From Conchocele bisecta (taxonomy: Eukaryota > Mollusca > Bivalvia > Lucinida > Thyasiridae): a DNA stretch of 64,000 nt. This document shows positions 30,783 to 41,794 of the stretch, in pieces (position 1 is the stretch's first letter; each line of letters opens with the position of its first letter). The position numbers and the translations under genes are program-made. The notes beneath the pieces are model-generated. The model saw only the letters and a program-made list of their open reading frames with translations. It was not told the origin of the DNA and made no database searches. The DNA is taken from contig CM055280.1 of NCBI GenBank assembly GCA_029237695.1, positions 34,630,616-34,694,615 on the forward strand. Reading direction: 5' to 3'.

Positions 30783-31229
30783 GTATCAATTTCAGGCACA
30801 TTTCTTCAAATTATGTCCACAATCAATCTAGCATTAGAAGGACATATTTGCACCTTTTATTACATGGTAGTTCTGACATTTAGTATCAATACCTAGATCC
30901 CGTGACATAAATAGAGGATCTTACATGAATGACGTTTTTTTAACCCATTATATGCAGAAATATACGGGTATGAAATTTATTAAATATCTTTATTTTTGTT
31001 ATTTCTCAATGAATGTATATGTTGTGCATTGACCACTCATTTGAAATATCATATTAAATCAACACCAATGTTAAATTCTATTTATTGCATAAGCACACTA
31101 TTATACATTGAAGCTGTACTGGTCAAGTATCATGTTTTCTGTAGCAACATAATTAGCATATTTATTACACTAGCATATTATGATTTTTAATACACTGTTA
31201 TTACACTGTGAAAGCCCATTTAATGTAAT
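30783..31229. repeat. PB-2 left half (30940-31052) and another repeat fragment
   Basis: TTAACCCATTATATGCAG to ACCACTCATTTGAA is a half PB-2. It breaks at the centre and joins a segment (TATTAAATCA, TTTATTGCATAAGCA, ATTGAAGCTGTACTGGTCA) also found at 41390-41484. 30783-30939 has no feature. Confidence 0.6.
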
Positions 31230-31412
31230 AAACATTTGAAAACACTGTAGATCCAGATGAGCCGTGTAAAAAACAAGCCGTCTCATCAGGATCTGCAGTG
31301 ATCGTCAGTATTTTTCAGATAAATTAAACATATTCCTTTTCTGATTAATGGAATAGTCCAGAACTGAGCATACAACTATCAATGTCAACTATTTAGGGGT
31401 GAAAGGGTTAAT
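31230..31412. mobile_element. PB-3 MITE, one end intact
   Basis: AACACTGTAGATCCAGATGAG, AAGCCGTCTCATCAGGATC and the right end ATTTAGGGGTGAAAGGGTTAA. The left terminal part is replaced. Confidence 0.65.
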
Positions 31413-31635
31413 GCTAGACCAGGATGCACCTGGAGTGGGGTAAGATTTCATTATTTTTGCGGGAACTACATATATCAGTGAAATACAGAGATATGGAAAA
31501 TCACATATCCTAGCGCATTTGAAATATCATTCATCCAAACTTGCATCTTGGCAAGGAATGGAAACACTGCACTTGCACATATCAAAGTGAGAACATTTCC
31601 TGCAAACAATACAAGTAGGATGGAACACAAAACTG
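31413..31635. other. No gene seen
   Basis: Unique-looking flank of the foldback element. Confidence 0.4.
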
Positions 31636-31639
31636 GTTG

Positions 31640-32020
31640 TAGACTCGACTACAAGGTGTATGATTACGTGGTACTAACAACAACAACAAGTACCAATTCA
31701 AAGTACGTATTCTTTTATAGTGTCCTTATTACGTAACGGATTTTGATGAAATATGGCGCATCAAACGCGTCTTGTTAAGCTGCATTTGGTGGTCTCTGTA
31801 TTTTCGCCCAAACTTCTGTCGTTTTCGCAAAAACGACATAAGTTTGTGCCAAACTCACTAGACCACCAAATGCAGCTCATGAAGACGCGTTTGCTGCGCC
31901 ATATTTCATAAAAATCCGTTGCATATTAAGGACAATATCAAAGAATACTTACTTTGGAGTGGGCGACATTGTTGTTGTTGTAACCACATGATCATGCACC
32001 TTTGTACAATACGACCAAGC
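31640..32020. mobile_element. Large imperfect foldback element, arms about 170 bp
   Basis: The left arm (GTGGTACTAACAACAACAAC, AAGTACGTATTCTTTTATAG, ATATGGCGCATCAAACGCGT, GCTGCATTTGGTGGTCT) is mirrored by the right arm (AGACCACCAAATGCAGC, ACGCGTTTGCTGCGCCATAT, CAAAGAATACTTACTTTGG, GTTGTTGTTGTAACCAC). The centre reads CGTTTTCGCAAAAACG. No coding sequence or clear target duplication is seen. Confidence 0.8.
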
Positions 32021-32542
32021 CAATGATGTGGTGCTACATATTTGGTAATGTCTTTATTTCAAAATACTTGAATATGTTGTTTGAAATCAAGCAGCTTGAC
32101 TGGCTAAGCCTGAGCTGTGTTTCATTATGAATTGGCATGGTCATTAGATGTTCAGAATTGCAGGCTGTTCTGTACCGGTATATATGTAAGAATTTTGCGC
32201 AAAAGCAAGATAGCATGCACCTTAGGGACGGAATATAGGGAATGTGAATGAATGTAAATTCTCGGCAATACGCAGTATGCACTAGCTTCATTTGCGCACT
32301 AGCCAGTTTATCAGAAGAAATATTCATCGGGCCACAGAAAATTAATTAGTCCATTATCATCCAACTGTGGGAATAAAATTGGGATGGTGGGGACTTGTAG
32401 TAAAACTGGTGTCAAAATAATGGCACGGCCCTAGCCACCCACCACGGCAGCCATGGTGCCATATGGCATTATATTATTTTGGCTTTTTATATTTAAAAAC
32501 ATATATAAGAAATTAATAATTTCACAATTTATTTGAAGACCT
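32021..32542. other. No gene seen
   Basis: Unique-looking. The 97-residue minus frame at 32034-32327 has no recognisable feature. Confidence 0.4.
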
Positions 32543-32839
32543 GTAGCCTATTTCACCTACATTGCAAAGTATACTTTTCTATCAAAGTATACTTTGAGGG
32601 AGAAATTTTCAATTTAAGGATAAATTTATTAATTTTTATTATATTGAATTTATTACATTATCACAGCCATTTTGGCTGTGATAATGTAATAAATTCAGTA
32701 TAATAATTCTGCATACTTTTAATCATCAAATATATGCAGTCGTTAGTTCTATAAGACATAATGCATTTTGGGAAAAATAAACAATTACTCCCTCAAAGTA
32801 TACTTTGCTAGATAAGTATGATTTTGATGAAATCGCCTA
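32543..32839. mobile_element. T-family hairpin MITE
   Basis: GTAGCCTATTTCACCTACATTGC left, TTTTGATGAAATCGCC right. Centre TCACAGCCATTTTGGCTGTGA. Confidence 0.85.
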
Positions 32840-33135
32840 GAGGTCAGGATGAAAATATGCCACTTGTATACAGCGTTAAGGTGTCTACTGTTGCTGCTAT
32901 AGATCTGCCACTGACAACTCGATTATACACGGAGCATTCCATTATAGTGTCGTCAAGACAACACACAGTACGCAATTATATATCTGAGCAGCGGAGTATA
33001 CGGAAATGGCCAGAATTACGCCAACATGTCATTTATGGTGTAGTGTGTAGGGTGTATATTTGCTGTCCATTTGTGATGTATGAAATCTGAAACTGAACCT
33101 TAAATCTTCCACATGGCTAATACAGGCATGCAAAT
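32840..33135. other. No gene seen
   Basis: Open on the plus strand for 90 residues from 32818 but without recognisable features. The frame starts within the T MITE. Confidence 0.35.
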
Positions 33136-33690
33136 ACAATAGTGGAACCTCCCTGATTGATTGATTGATTGATTGATTGTTTTTTTTTATCTCCGTTCAA
33201 CAGTAAAGGAACCTCCAAAACAGCATAATCTCTACACACTCTCTGTAACAGTCACTATTTGATATTCTGTTTTTAATAGCCTGTATCCTTAGATCTTAAT
33301 TTTTTTGTCCCGTCTGCTGTTTATTTTCTATTTCCCATTTTTATCATCAAAAACATGCTTGGACAGCACTTTAGAATAATTTACAACATGCTTTGACAGC
33401 ACTTCAGAATCATTTCCATTGGAAATGATTCTGAAGAGCTGTCAAAACATGTTTTTATTGAGAAATAAGGCAAGGTATAAAAGCAACAGCAGACGACAAT
33501 TGTTGTGGGTAGCGGTCTAAGGGTTAACCTCCCTACAACAGCCAGCTCTACAACAGCCAGCTCTCTCTGTTACGGCCACCGATCTATAACAGCACCCTCT
33601 ATATACGTAACAGTCACTATTTTATAGCTGAATTGGAAAAGTACCTATAATTTAACCTCTCTACAAGTGAAGAGGTAATGCACTGTAATA
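33136..33690. mobile_element. GGAACCTCCCT-type repeat invaded by a PB-1 MITE
   Basis: GTGGAACCTCCCTGATTG with a (GATT)n tract, CAGTAAAGGAACCTCC and CTGTAACAGTCACTATTTGAT precede the MITE. AACCTCCCTACAACAGCCAG and ACGTAACAGTCACTATTTTAT follow it. The two sides look like parts of one repeat split at about 33281-33527. Confidence 0.5.
33281..33527. mobile_element. PB-1 MITE, left end degraded
   Basis: The right end GCGGTCTAAGGGTTAA (TTAA 33524-33527) and the internal duplication match the copies at 17388 and 27622. The left end reads TATCCTTAGATCTTAAT in place of TTAACCCTTACA. Confidence 0.8.
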
Positions 33691-33747
33691 TACACAAATG
33701 ATCAAGGAACACATATCTTGGAATGACCATACACCTGACCTGAATGG

Positions 33748-33819
33748 CAGTGGAACCTCTCTAAATAAATCAGACACCCTGGGACCTTCCAAGTTGTCCG
33801 GTTTAGAGAAGTTCCACTG
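33748..33819. mobile_element. V-family mini copy, 72 bp
   Basis: CAGTGGAACCTCTCTAAATA and TCCGGTTTAGAGAAGTTCCA plus CTG form a hairpin with almost no interior. Confidence 0.75.
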
Positions 33820-34320
33820 TCATTCAGGCATAAAACATGCAACATTCACAAGACAAGCCTATGTGCTTTGCAATCATGAACAGATATTATCATCCCAGAT
33901 AAACGGCAATGAAACGAATCATCGGGATTCACCCATTGTCCGATTTATATAGATTTAAGTGTACTACATAACAGGAGATCTTACATCAGCAACACAGCCA
34001 GACGGGTGTAAACAGAAACTACAGAATCGAGACTGCAACAAATCTATTTACAGCCACCGAGCCAAGTTTGGCCCCAAATCGGCAATAATAGGCCAATGTC
34101 TGTGGTAATAGTACATCTTAATTTGGAAGACGTTTTCTTAATTTCTCAAATTAGACGTGTTTTTGTTTCATTGTATCTGAATGAATGGGAAGGTGAACAA
34201 GATGAACGAGCAGAGGCTCACATATACCCTCGGCTGCCTATAGATGGACCGAACAACTGAAGTTTTAAACAAAATCTAAAACTAACATAGAAATTTACAG
34301 AACTCTAGATAAGGCGTGGC
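33820..34320. other. No gene seen
   Basis: Unique-looking DNA. Confidence 0.4.
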
Positions 34321-34534
34321 TTAACCCTTACAATGCTGAATTAATTTGTGTCGTCTGCTGGAAATGTTTCATTTTCAATATTTCTCAACAAAAACCTCGT
34401 TTGGCATCACTTTAGAATAATTTCCAATGGAAATTATTCTAAAATGCTGCCAAACCATGTTTTTACTAAGAGAAAAGACAAAATATGAATTAACAGCAGA
34501 CAACTATTTTCAGTTCCCGCATTCTAAGGGTTAA
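34321..34534. mobile_element. PB-1 MITE, 214-bp form, intact
   Basis: TTAA at 34321 and 34531. Ends CCCTTACAATGCTGAATTAA and CCCGCATTCTAAGGG. Perfect centre TTAGAATAATTTCC AATGGAAATTATTCTAA. This is the short sub-type, shared with 54387-54599. Confidence 0.9.
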
Positions 34535-34639
34535 TAGTATATTTATAGTATGAGATGCAATGATTTTAAAAATTGGTAATACTCTTTATGCAGGCGAGCT
34601 AAACATAGCTAGCAAAACATAGCAAAACATATTTGATAA

Positions 34640-34872
34640 CTAGAAAATTTGTTCATACAACACGAATGTCCCCGTCTTCTATCTCTATTGCATACGACAA
34701 ACAATTGTGAAGTTGCAGGAAGACATACCAAGTGGTAGACTTAAATCAGTGTGTGATGGACAGATGCACGAACACACGCAGGCAAGCTAGCACGCACAAA
34801 CACACACAGATAACGGTGAAACATAATGCCACCTCCACCCCCTCAATACATTTTTGGGTCGGGGCATAACAA
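34640..34872 (+). mobile_element. Short pearl-like copy
   Basis: It starts ACTAGAAAATTTGTTCATAC with ACGAATGTCCCC, has a GGACAGATGCACGAACACAC tract, and ends CATAATGCCACCTCC..GGGTCGGGGCATAAC. It lacks tandem core units. Confidence 0.6.
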
Positions 34873-35207
34873 TATGGGAGACTCACTATTGATGAGGGGC
34901 TACCATTAGAATAAATACAGCAAAATGGAAACTCATTCGTTTGAAACCATAAAATATTCTGAAAATAACATCCACTACATTTTGCACAGATGCAGTAGCA
35001 ATAAACTATAAAAACTATAGATGGAAACATAAACATACGAGGGTACTTCTATATTTTTGGCAAACCACATCCGGCTTCAAGTAGTTTAGAGATAATTGAG
35101 TAATTAAAACATGATTACTAAATTGGTTTTAATCTATACCAGATCTGTAAAGAAAATATGGTAGTGTACCTGTGGTGTACTGGGTTCAAATTTAGTTTTA
35201 TCTTTCT
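34873..35207. other. No gene seen
   Basis: Unique-looking. The 96-residue minus frame here is Cys-rich but shows no recognisable domain. Confidence 0.4.
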
Positions 35208-35646
35208 TTAACCCTTTCACCCCTAAGTAACTGGAATGGACTTTTCAACCAATCCAATCGTCACAAAATGATTTTCAGACTAGTCCATTTATGAAAAGGG
35301 TGTGTTTTTGTTCTCAAAAATATGAAAACTTCTTGCAAAAAGTGCAGATCCTGATGAGACGGCTCGTCATGAGCCGGCTCATCTGGATCTACACTGTTTG
35401 CCAATACCACTATACAGGCCTGTGGTGTTGAAGGAGTTCAATAGCCCTTTCAATACTACAGACCTCTTTAGCAATGTTTGCAAGCAGTGTAGAGCCAGAT
35501 GAGGAGGCTTGTATCCTATTTGTTTAGAGAAAAAAACGCCCCCTTCTTATAAATGAACTTCTCTGAAAATCGTTTTGTAACAATTGGATTGGTCCTTAAA
35601 TTAACATATCACAGTCCATTCCAGTTACTTAGGGTTGAAAGGGATA
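35208..35646. mobile_element. Two PB-3 MITEs in opposite orientation
   Basis: The first runs from TTAACCCTTTCACCCCTAAG (35208) to GGTGTTGAAGGAGTT. The second runs from GCCCTTTCAATACTACAG (about 35452) to TTACTTAGGGTTGAAAGGG. Both hold the GATCCAGATGAG or inverse core and the TGATTTTCAGA block. Confidence 0.75.
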
Positions 35647-35710
35647 ATAGTCGTACTCCAGCCGATTGATTGATTTGATTGGGACTATACGCCCGTTCAA
35701 TAGCAGGGTG

Positions 35711-35790
35711 ATATGTGGGTGTGATTGGAAAAATGGGCTTATGGGTTTTGTGACCAGTGTAGATCCAGATCAGCCTGTGCCTCTGCACAT
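35711..35790. mobile_element. U-family left half
   Basis: ATATGTGGGTGTGATTGG, GGGCTTATGGGTTTTG and GATCCAGATCAGCCTGTGCC stop where the 41-bp minisatellite begins. Confidence 0.65.
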
Positions 35791-35982
35791 GGTTTAACCT
35801 CTCCCAAAATATGCAGACCCTCCCATACCATGGTTTAACCTCTCCCAAAATATGCAGACCCTCGCATACCATGGTTTAACCTCTCCCAAAATATTCAGAC
35901 CCTCCCATACCATGGTTTAACCTCTCCCAAAATATGCAGACCCTCCCATACCATGGTTTAACCTCTCCCAAAATCAGGGAGA
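35788..35982. repeat. 41-bp minisatellite, 4.7 units
   Basis: CATGGTTTAACCTCTCCCAA starts units at 35788, 35829, 35870, 35911 and 35952, each followed by ATATGCAGACCCTCCCATAC. The array begins exactly where the U MITE is broken. Confidence 0.95.
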
Positions 35983-36135
35983 TGTACACATTTCCACGCC
36001 TTATCTGATAAACTTGTCATCAAAAGACACAGGACTGGTATTCTCCATTTATAGGGTTAATGCTTTGTATTGGAGAAATACGTAATCTCAATGTAGGGAG
36101 GGAATGGTGCGCAGCACCTCTACACTTGGAAGAAC

Positions 36136-36381
36136 TGGGGCCCGTTTCACTAAACTTTGTACGACTAAAATGTTCGTATGTGTAAATTCAGGATCGTCTG
36201 GAAATTTCAATTGATGAATTTACATTTATTGAGCATAGGCTGCATATGCAGCCTATGCTCAATAAATGTAAATCCAATAATTGTTTACAAGAAAACATTG
36301 TTAATGTGTAATTTACAGACTATCATAATAATGCACTTACAAACATTTTAAGTCATACAGAGTTTAGTGAAACGGCGCCCA
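36136..36381. mobile_element. R-family hairpin MITE
   Basis: GGGGCCCGTTTCACTAAACT to AGTTTAGTGAAACGGCGCCC, with an intact central palindrome. 35983-36135 upstream shows nothing. Confidence 0.9.
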
Positions 36382-37340
36382 GTAGTCCCGTTACCAAGCT
36401 AGTATAATAACACTGTACGCATACAAAACACAACAAGTGCGGTCATGTCAGATCACGACCCACACCACACGCAATAGTGTTTACCTATATACCAGAAAAC
36501 CCATAGAAAAACGTAAACAATTCCTTAATTTAATACTTCCAATAAAACCATACACCAAGGTGGGAGTAAACACGGTGTCTGGAAAACAGACATTACCACT
36601 CCAAGGCTTCCACACATTGAATGGAGAAATGGGGCCTATAGCTTACCACTCTATTCTCATGATCAAAATCTGAAAGTTTGATGGGCTGAGATCGATTACA
36701 AAGTTTCAGAATGCATTTTAATCACACCAAATGTTTTACAAACCACAGTAAACACAACAGCCCATGGTTTTATACCTTAATTATCTCCATTCCGATTCCA
36801 TGTTGATGATTGATCTTTAAAGATTACCAGGTCATTAAATTTTGCTATAAACTTATAAGGCTCACGTACAAGCTGACTGGAGAAATGGGGGCTCATGGGT
36901 TACCACTCAATTCTCAAAATCTGGAAATTTGATTGGCTGAGACCGAGCCAATCAGACTTTGAGGACAAATTTTCAAAGCATGTTCAAAAATTCTTGAAGT
37001 ATGATACCACTGTAGCCAATTTCACCAAAATTGCAAAGTATACTTTGCAATTTTGGTGAAATAGGCTACTAATCTGTGAGTGTGACTGGAGACATGGGGA
37101 TTATGGCAACTGTAAGCAGCATTTCTGATCTGATCTGTGCTCATGCTCAACATCAGGAAGTTTGATCGATCAAGGCCGAGCTGTGCAAGAGACAGATATG
37201 TGAGTGTGTGACTGGGGACATGGAGCTTATGGCAATTGTACCCAGCCTTTCTCAGTAAGAGAACATGTTCAGAAATCACAGGACAAGATCAGTGTGTGAG
37301 AGGAGAAATGGGGCTTAACATATACGTTCATCCTTTCTGA
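36382..37340. repeat. Degenerate repeats of a GGAGAAATGGGG-type unit
   Basis: GGAGAAATGGGGCCTATAGC, GGAGAAATGGGGGCTCATGG, GGAGACATGGGGATTATGGC and GGGGACATGGAGCTTATGGC recur at 36620, 36883, 37088 and 37214. Each is followed by a CTCA..ATCAGGAAGTTTGAT-like block. They look like a local amplification related to the U family. The hairpin TGATTGGCT / AGCCAATCA lies near 36928. No gene is present. Confidence 0.5.
37012..37069. mobile_element. T mini-element: two TIRs fused into a palindrome
   Basis: GTAGCCAATTTCACCAAAAT TGCAAAG TATA CTTTGCA and its mirror to GGCTAC give a 58-bp palindrome with one mismatch near the outside. The ends equal the T-family TIR, while the whole MITE interior of about 250 bp is absent. 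Confidence 0.9.
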
Positions 37341-37687
37341 GCTGTTCCATTGACGGAAATCCAAAGTTTGATTGGTTCAGTGCTCCGAGTCCTGGACAAT
37401 CAAACTGTGCGATTTGGAGAGTGTCCAGTGTGGAATACCAGGCCAGTTCTTTGCTTGTTTACAAGGATCAGATAGTTCTCCAGTCAGTCTTAGAATTTCT
37501 TCTTTCTTGGTCAAAATTTATTACATCCTAATGATGTTTTATTGTCAATTAAATGGCAGTTACCCCCCTTACTTACCTCCATTAACAGGGTAATAATAAG
37601 TATAATCAAATTAACGTTTGCATATGAAGCTTCCACACAGCAAAACAAGGCTACTGCATGTGTTATCTCAGCTATGGTCATCTAGAA
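37341..37687. other. No gene seen
   Basis: Unique-looking. A 73-residue plus frame is without features. Confidence 0.4.
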
Positions 37688-38120
37688 AACTAGAAAATGA
37701 GTTCATAGCATACGGATGCCCCACATATCGCTTTGATAGTAAACGAGGCAAATTCCAAGTCCAAAAGGGGGAGATAATACATGGCTCATTATCATAAAAC
37801 AATAAAGAAGCTACATACCAAGCATCATGCAAGCCTCCAGCTATTACGGTTTAGAATTTTTACAAGTTACAAGACAAAATAGTGAAATTCTAAGTTGAAA
37901 AGGGGGAGATAATCCATGACCCGAGGGTGAATAAAAAATCAAAATAAACTTTGCGCATCTAGTCATAAGGAAGCTACATATCAAGTTTCAGGTCTGTAGT
38001 GAGTTACAAAGCAAAATTGGGAAATTGTAAGTCAAATAGGAGGATATAATCCATGACCCGGGGGTCGAATAAAAAATCAAAATAATCTTTGCGCGTCTAC
38101 TCATCATAATGAAGCTACAT
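37688..38120 (+). mobile_element. Pearl-like element, core of about 127-145 bp
   Basis: The start ACTAGAAAATGAGTTCATAG with ACGGATGCCCCACATATCGC equals that at 8288. Core units with GGGGGAGATAATCCATGACC-like blocks stand at about 37767, 37912 and 38039, with AAGAAGCTACATA..CAAG following each. No GGAC tract or hairpin is left. Confidence 0.65.
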
Positions 38121-38400
38121 AATTTGCAGTTGCTCATGTCCAACTGCCTCTATGAAACAAATTGTCAACCTACTTGTATTTTTCTACTTGTATATTTTTA
38201 TATATTTATATTTATTTCTTCAAGGCCAAGTGCACCCTAGTTTTATGGAATTTTCATCACAAATTTATACAATTAACATGTAAAGGTCCTATAAATGTGC
38301 ATGAAAATGTAGTCAAAACGTCCTTAGCATTTATCTAATGCAGATTTGTTGCTCAGGTTCTGAAAACAATCTGTGACTAGTCAAAAACCATCAGGATTAT
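38121..38400. other. No gene seen
   Basis: Unique-looking AT-rich DNA. Confidence 0.4.
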
Positions 38401-39340
38401 TATACCAGACTACTTTCTGGGCATTTTACAGCCTCATTTGGTGTAAGTGAATGGAATGGAAGGAATAAAGCGTCATTTAGACTCGTAAGCGAAAACAAAA
38501 TGCTGTTTTCAAACATGCTATTTATAAATGAATGGAGTGGAGTGGAATGGCGGTGTCATCAGGGCCAAAGATATAATTGGAAACAAAATGCAGTTTTTAA
38601 ACATGTTATTTATAAGTGAATGGAGTGGAATGGCCGAGTGTCATTTATAAGTGAATGGAGTGGAATGACCGAGTGTCATTTATAAGTGAATGGAGTGGAA
38701 TGGCCGAGTGTTATTTATAAGTGAATGGAGTGGAATGGCCGAGTGTTATTTATAAGTGAATGGAGTGGAATGGCCGAGTGTCATTTATAAGTGAATAGAG
38801 TGGAATGGCCGAGTGTTATTTATAAGTGAATGGAGTGGAATGGCCGAGTGTTATTTATAAGTGAATGGAGTGGAATGGCCGAGTGTCATTTATAAGTGAA
38901 TGGAGTGGAATGGCCGAGTGTCATTTATAAGTGAATGGAGTGGAATGGCCGAGTGTTATTTATAAGTGAATGGAGTGGAATGGCCGAGTGTCATTTAACT
39001 CTGCATGCTGGGAAATTTGTGGGTCCAAATTACAAATTAAAATGAAAATGCTGTTTGTAATCATACAGTTTATGACAAGTGTCATTTAGGGCCAAATTTT
39101 GAACTCAAAACAAAATTCTGTTTTCCAAAATCTGTTTTCAAACATATAATGTACTATTTATATGTTAATTGAATAGTGTAATTTTGTGACCAAAGTGAGA
39201 AGGGTAAACAAAATTCCGTTTTTAAACAGGCTATTTAAACAGGCTATTTAAACAGGCTATTTAAAGTGAATGGAATAGCATCAATAGTGTCATTAAGGGC
39301 CAAAGTTATCAGGAAAACAAAATTCCGTTTTTAATTCCAC
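38401..39340. repeat. Higher-order tandem region around a 35-bp satellite
   Basis: Longer units of about 100-140 bp (ACAAAATGCTGTTTTCAAAC, ATTTATAAGTGAATGGA, GTGTCATTTAGGGCCAAA) lie on both sides of the perfect 35-bp array. They are probably the ancestral unit from which the 35-mer was amplified. A GGCTATTTAAACA triplication is at 39227-39262. Confidence 0.75.
38606..38990. repeat. 35-bp satellite, 11 units in perfect register
   Basis: Units begin TTATTTATAAGTGAATGG or TCATTTATAAGTGAATGG at 38606 and then every 35 bp to 38956, continuing AGTGGAATGGCCGAGTG. The first base pair of the unit alternates TT/TC. Other substitutions are rare, so the amplification is recent. Confidence 0.97.
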
Positions 39341-39498
39341 CAATCTCTTCATTTCCGGCTCCATCAAAGCACAATTATGGGGAGCAGTTTTCAATCATGT
39401 TGCTACGGCTTCGGGCAGAGTCGGAACAATTACGGCACGTTTCGTTTATAAGCCTGTTAATTACTTGCGTAAGTACGCTGTAGTCCGACAACTAAACT

Positions 39499-39776
39499 GT
39501 AGCAGATTTCACCACAATTGCAAAGCATACTTATTATCATCTATCAAAGTGTACTTTAAGGGAGTAATCATTTATTTTTCCTGACATGCATTTAACTTCA
39601 TATATTTTATGATTAAAAGTATGCAGAATTATTATACTGAATGTATTACATTATCACAGCCAAAATGGCTGTGATAATGTAATAAATTCAGTATAATAAA
39701 AAAAATATAAATTTAAAATTTCTCCCTCAAAGTGTACTTAGAAAGATAAGTATACTTTGCAATTTGGAATGGCTAC
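39499..39776. mobile_element. T-family hairpin MITE (diverged)
   Basis: GTAGCAGATTTCACCACAATTGC left, TTTGCAATTTGGAATGGCTAC right. Centre TCACAGCCAAAATGGCTGTGA intact. Confidence 0.8.
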
Positions 39777-39839
39777 AGGAAAGTGCTGGCAGATTATTTG
39801 GACGTCGATCGAATGGTCTCAGTAGAGTCGGAGGCATAT

Positions 39840-40470
39840 AGTGTTTGGACTGTGTGTCCGTGTGTCCGTCTGTGTGTCCGGCACATTAAGAAGTTCTCCA
39901 GAGTTTAGAAATTCTGTTATAACTTCTATATCCCTTGAAGGATTACTTAAATATTTCAACACAGCATACATGTGGACAGATGCCACATATCCATGCTGCC
40001 CTTAATATGACATTGACCCTTTGACCTTGACCTTTTTACCTTGACAACTTCAAACTTTTTCCCACATTAAAAAGTTCGCCAGAGTTTTGAAATTCTGGTA
40101 TAACTTCTAAATCCCTTGAAGGATTACTTAAATATTTCAACACATACCTGTGGATAAATGCCACACATCCATGCTGCCCATAATATGACCTTGACATTTT
40201 GACCTTGACAACTTTGAACTTTTTCACACATTAATAAGTTCACCGGAGCTTCTTATTTTCCCTTGATGGGATACATTAATATTTCAATACATAATACTTG
40301 TGGACAAATGCCACACATCCACACTGCCCTTAATATGACCTTGACTGTTTAACCTTCATAAATGTGCTTGTGAATACTTATCACTTTGGTTAATTAACTT
40401 TGCCACAGTTTCTCCAATCTGCTACCAGAGGCATTCGTGTGCCGACAGGCCACATTTCTTGTTTCACCCA
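39840..40470 (-). mobile_element. Pearl-like element (type D), inverted
   Basis: Read on the minus strand it starts ACAAGAAATGTGGCCTGTCG (40465 downwards) with GCAGATTGGAGAAACTGTGG. It then has three core units with TGACCTTGAC or variants and TGTGGCATTTGTCC-like blocks, and ends in a CGGACACACAGACGGACACA tract near 39880. The same element lies at 46839-47575 in plus orientation. Confidence 0.75.
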
Positions 40471-40905
40471 TTACAGTTTGGTAATAGTAATATAGTCCCC
40501 AGGGTGTGCAGTTAATCAGTGACGCTCCACTGTAAGACGGGCAAAATAATACAATGGAAAAAGTGAATTGGTTTAACGTCTCAGCAGTAGCTAAGGTCAT
40601 ATACATGGAGACGGCAACTTGGCAATACAGAGGATATCTCTGTAAACTGGACACCATGGGAGTGTCCGATTGAGATATGTTACACTGTAAGCCAGGCATG
40701 TGTAAAACGGAGATGGGTTTCTGTGCACACATGATTATTTGATCACTTGGTTTGTTGATTGGTTGGTTGATTGGTTGGTGTTGGTTGAATGGCTGGTTGT
40801 TTGGTTGGTTGGTAGATTGGGGTTTTACGTTCATTCAACTACAAGGTGATATACAGAGGGGACTGCACATATAAGAGACCTTTGGGTTTATGTATTCAAT
40901 ATTTA
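40471..40905. repeat. X fragments, V-like half and (TTGG/TTGA)n tract
   Basis: GGTTTAACGTCTCAGCAGTAGC, AAGGTCATATACATGG (X), GTAAACTGGACACCATGGGA with TGTCCGATTGAGATA (V-like), then GGTTTGTTGATTGGTTGG to 40810 and TTTTACGTTCATTCAACTAC. No gene is present. Confidence 0.6.
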
Positions 40906-40910
40906 CTATA

Positions 40911-41283
40911 GGAATGAATGGCCTGTTTATGGAATTTATCGGGGTATAAACTTGGAAAAGTCGCGGCAATACTGGACGAAGGCCGGAAAGCCTCGTCCAG
41001 TATTCCCGCGACTTTTCCAAGTTTATATCCCCGATAAATTCAACAAAAAAGGCTATTAATTCCTTATAATATTAATTCCTTATAATTCCAGCATTTGAAA
41101 TAAATTCATCAAGAAAATGTGTTTATTTTCCGTTTTCTTAAGAATTATTTTAATTGCGCCTCACGGTTACGGAGTAGTTCGGCATGGGAGTTTACTGGGA
41201 TATAAATTTTGGACAGAGACTTGCTACGGGCCAATCAAATGTTAGGGAATTGTGTAAATATTTTTGTGCTGGAATTATAGGTG
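40911..41283 (+). mobile_element. W-family element: hairpin plus tail
   Basis: The hairpin 40911-41063 (GGAATGAATGGCCTGTTTAT..GGACGAAGGCC and mirror) is followed by TTCCAGCATTTGAAATAAAT, TTCCGTTTTCTTAAG, GAGTTTACTGGGATATAAAT and GGGCCAATCAAATGTTAGG, as in the reversed copy at 14360. Confidence 0.8.
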
Positions 41284-41484
41284 TGTAACGGCCTGTCAAC
41301 AGCTAAGGTAATTTTAGGCCGAGTTAACGGGATCAAATCCTGTATCCCTATGCCAAGTTTCCTATGAAAACAGTCAACAAGTTAAATAATAAATAACATA
41401 TTAAATCACAAATGTTACTTTATATTTATTGCATAAGCATATCATTATACACTGAAGCTGTACTGGTCACCAAACCGGTTTTCT
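41284..41484. repeat. X fragment and a second shared repeat
   Basis: GTGTAACGGCCTGTCAACAGC (X) and TATTAAATCACAAATG with ATTGCATAAGCATATC (shared with 31053-31150). Confidence 0.6.
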
Positions 41485-41794
41485 GTAGCCTATTTCATCA
41501 ACATTGCAAAGTACCCTTTACTAGCAAAGAATACTTTGAGGGAGTAATCATTTATTTTTCCTGAAATGCATTATTTCATATAGAACTAACAAATGCATAT
41601 ATTTCATGATTAAAAGTATGCAGAATTATTATACTGAATTTATTACATTATCACAGCCAAATTGGCTGTGATAATGTAATAAATTCAGTATACCGTAATA
41701 AAAATTAATAAATTTATCATAAAATTGAAAATTTCTCCCTCAAAGTATACTTTGCTACTAAAGTATACTTTGCAATGTTGATGAAATAGGCTAC
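41485..41794. mobile_element. T-family hairpin MITE
   Basis: GTAGCCTATTTCATCAACATTGC to GCAATGTTGATGAAATAGGC plus TAC. Centre TCACAGCCAAATTGGCTGTGA. Confidence 0.9.

Noticed and set aside
38606..38990. CRISPR array
   Set aside because: The 35-bp units are contiguous with no unique spacers, and the genome is animal.
38580..39000. Relation to human GGAAT satellites
   Set aside because: The GGAATGGAGTGGAATGG resemblance is limited to a short word and the unit is 35 bp, so convergence is more likely.
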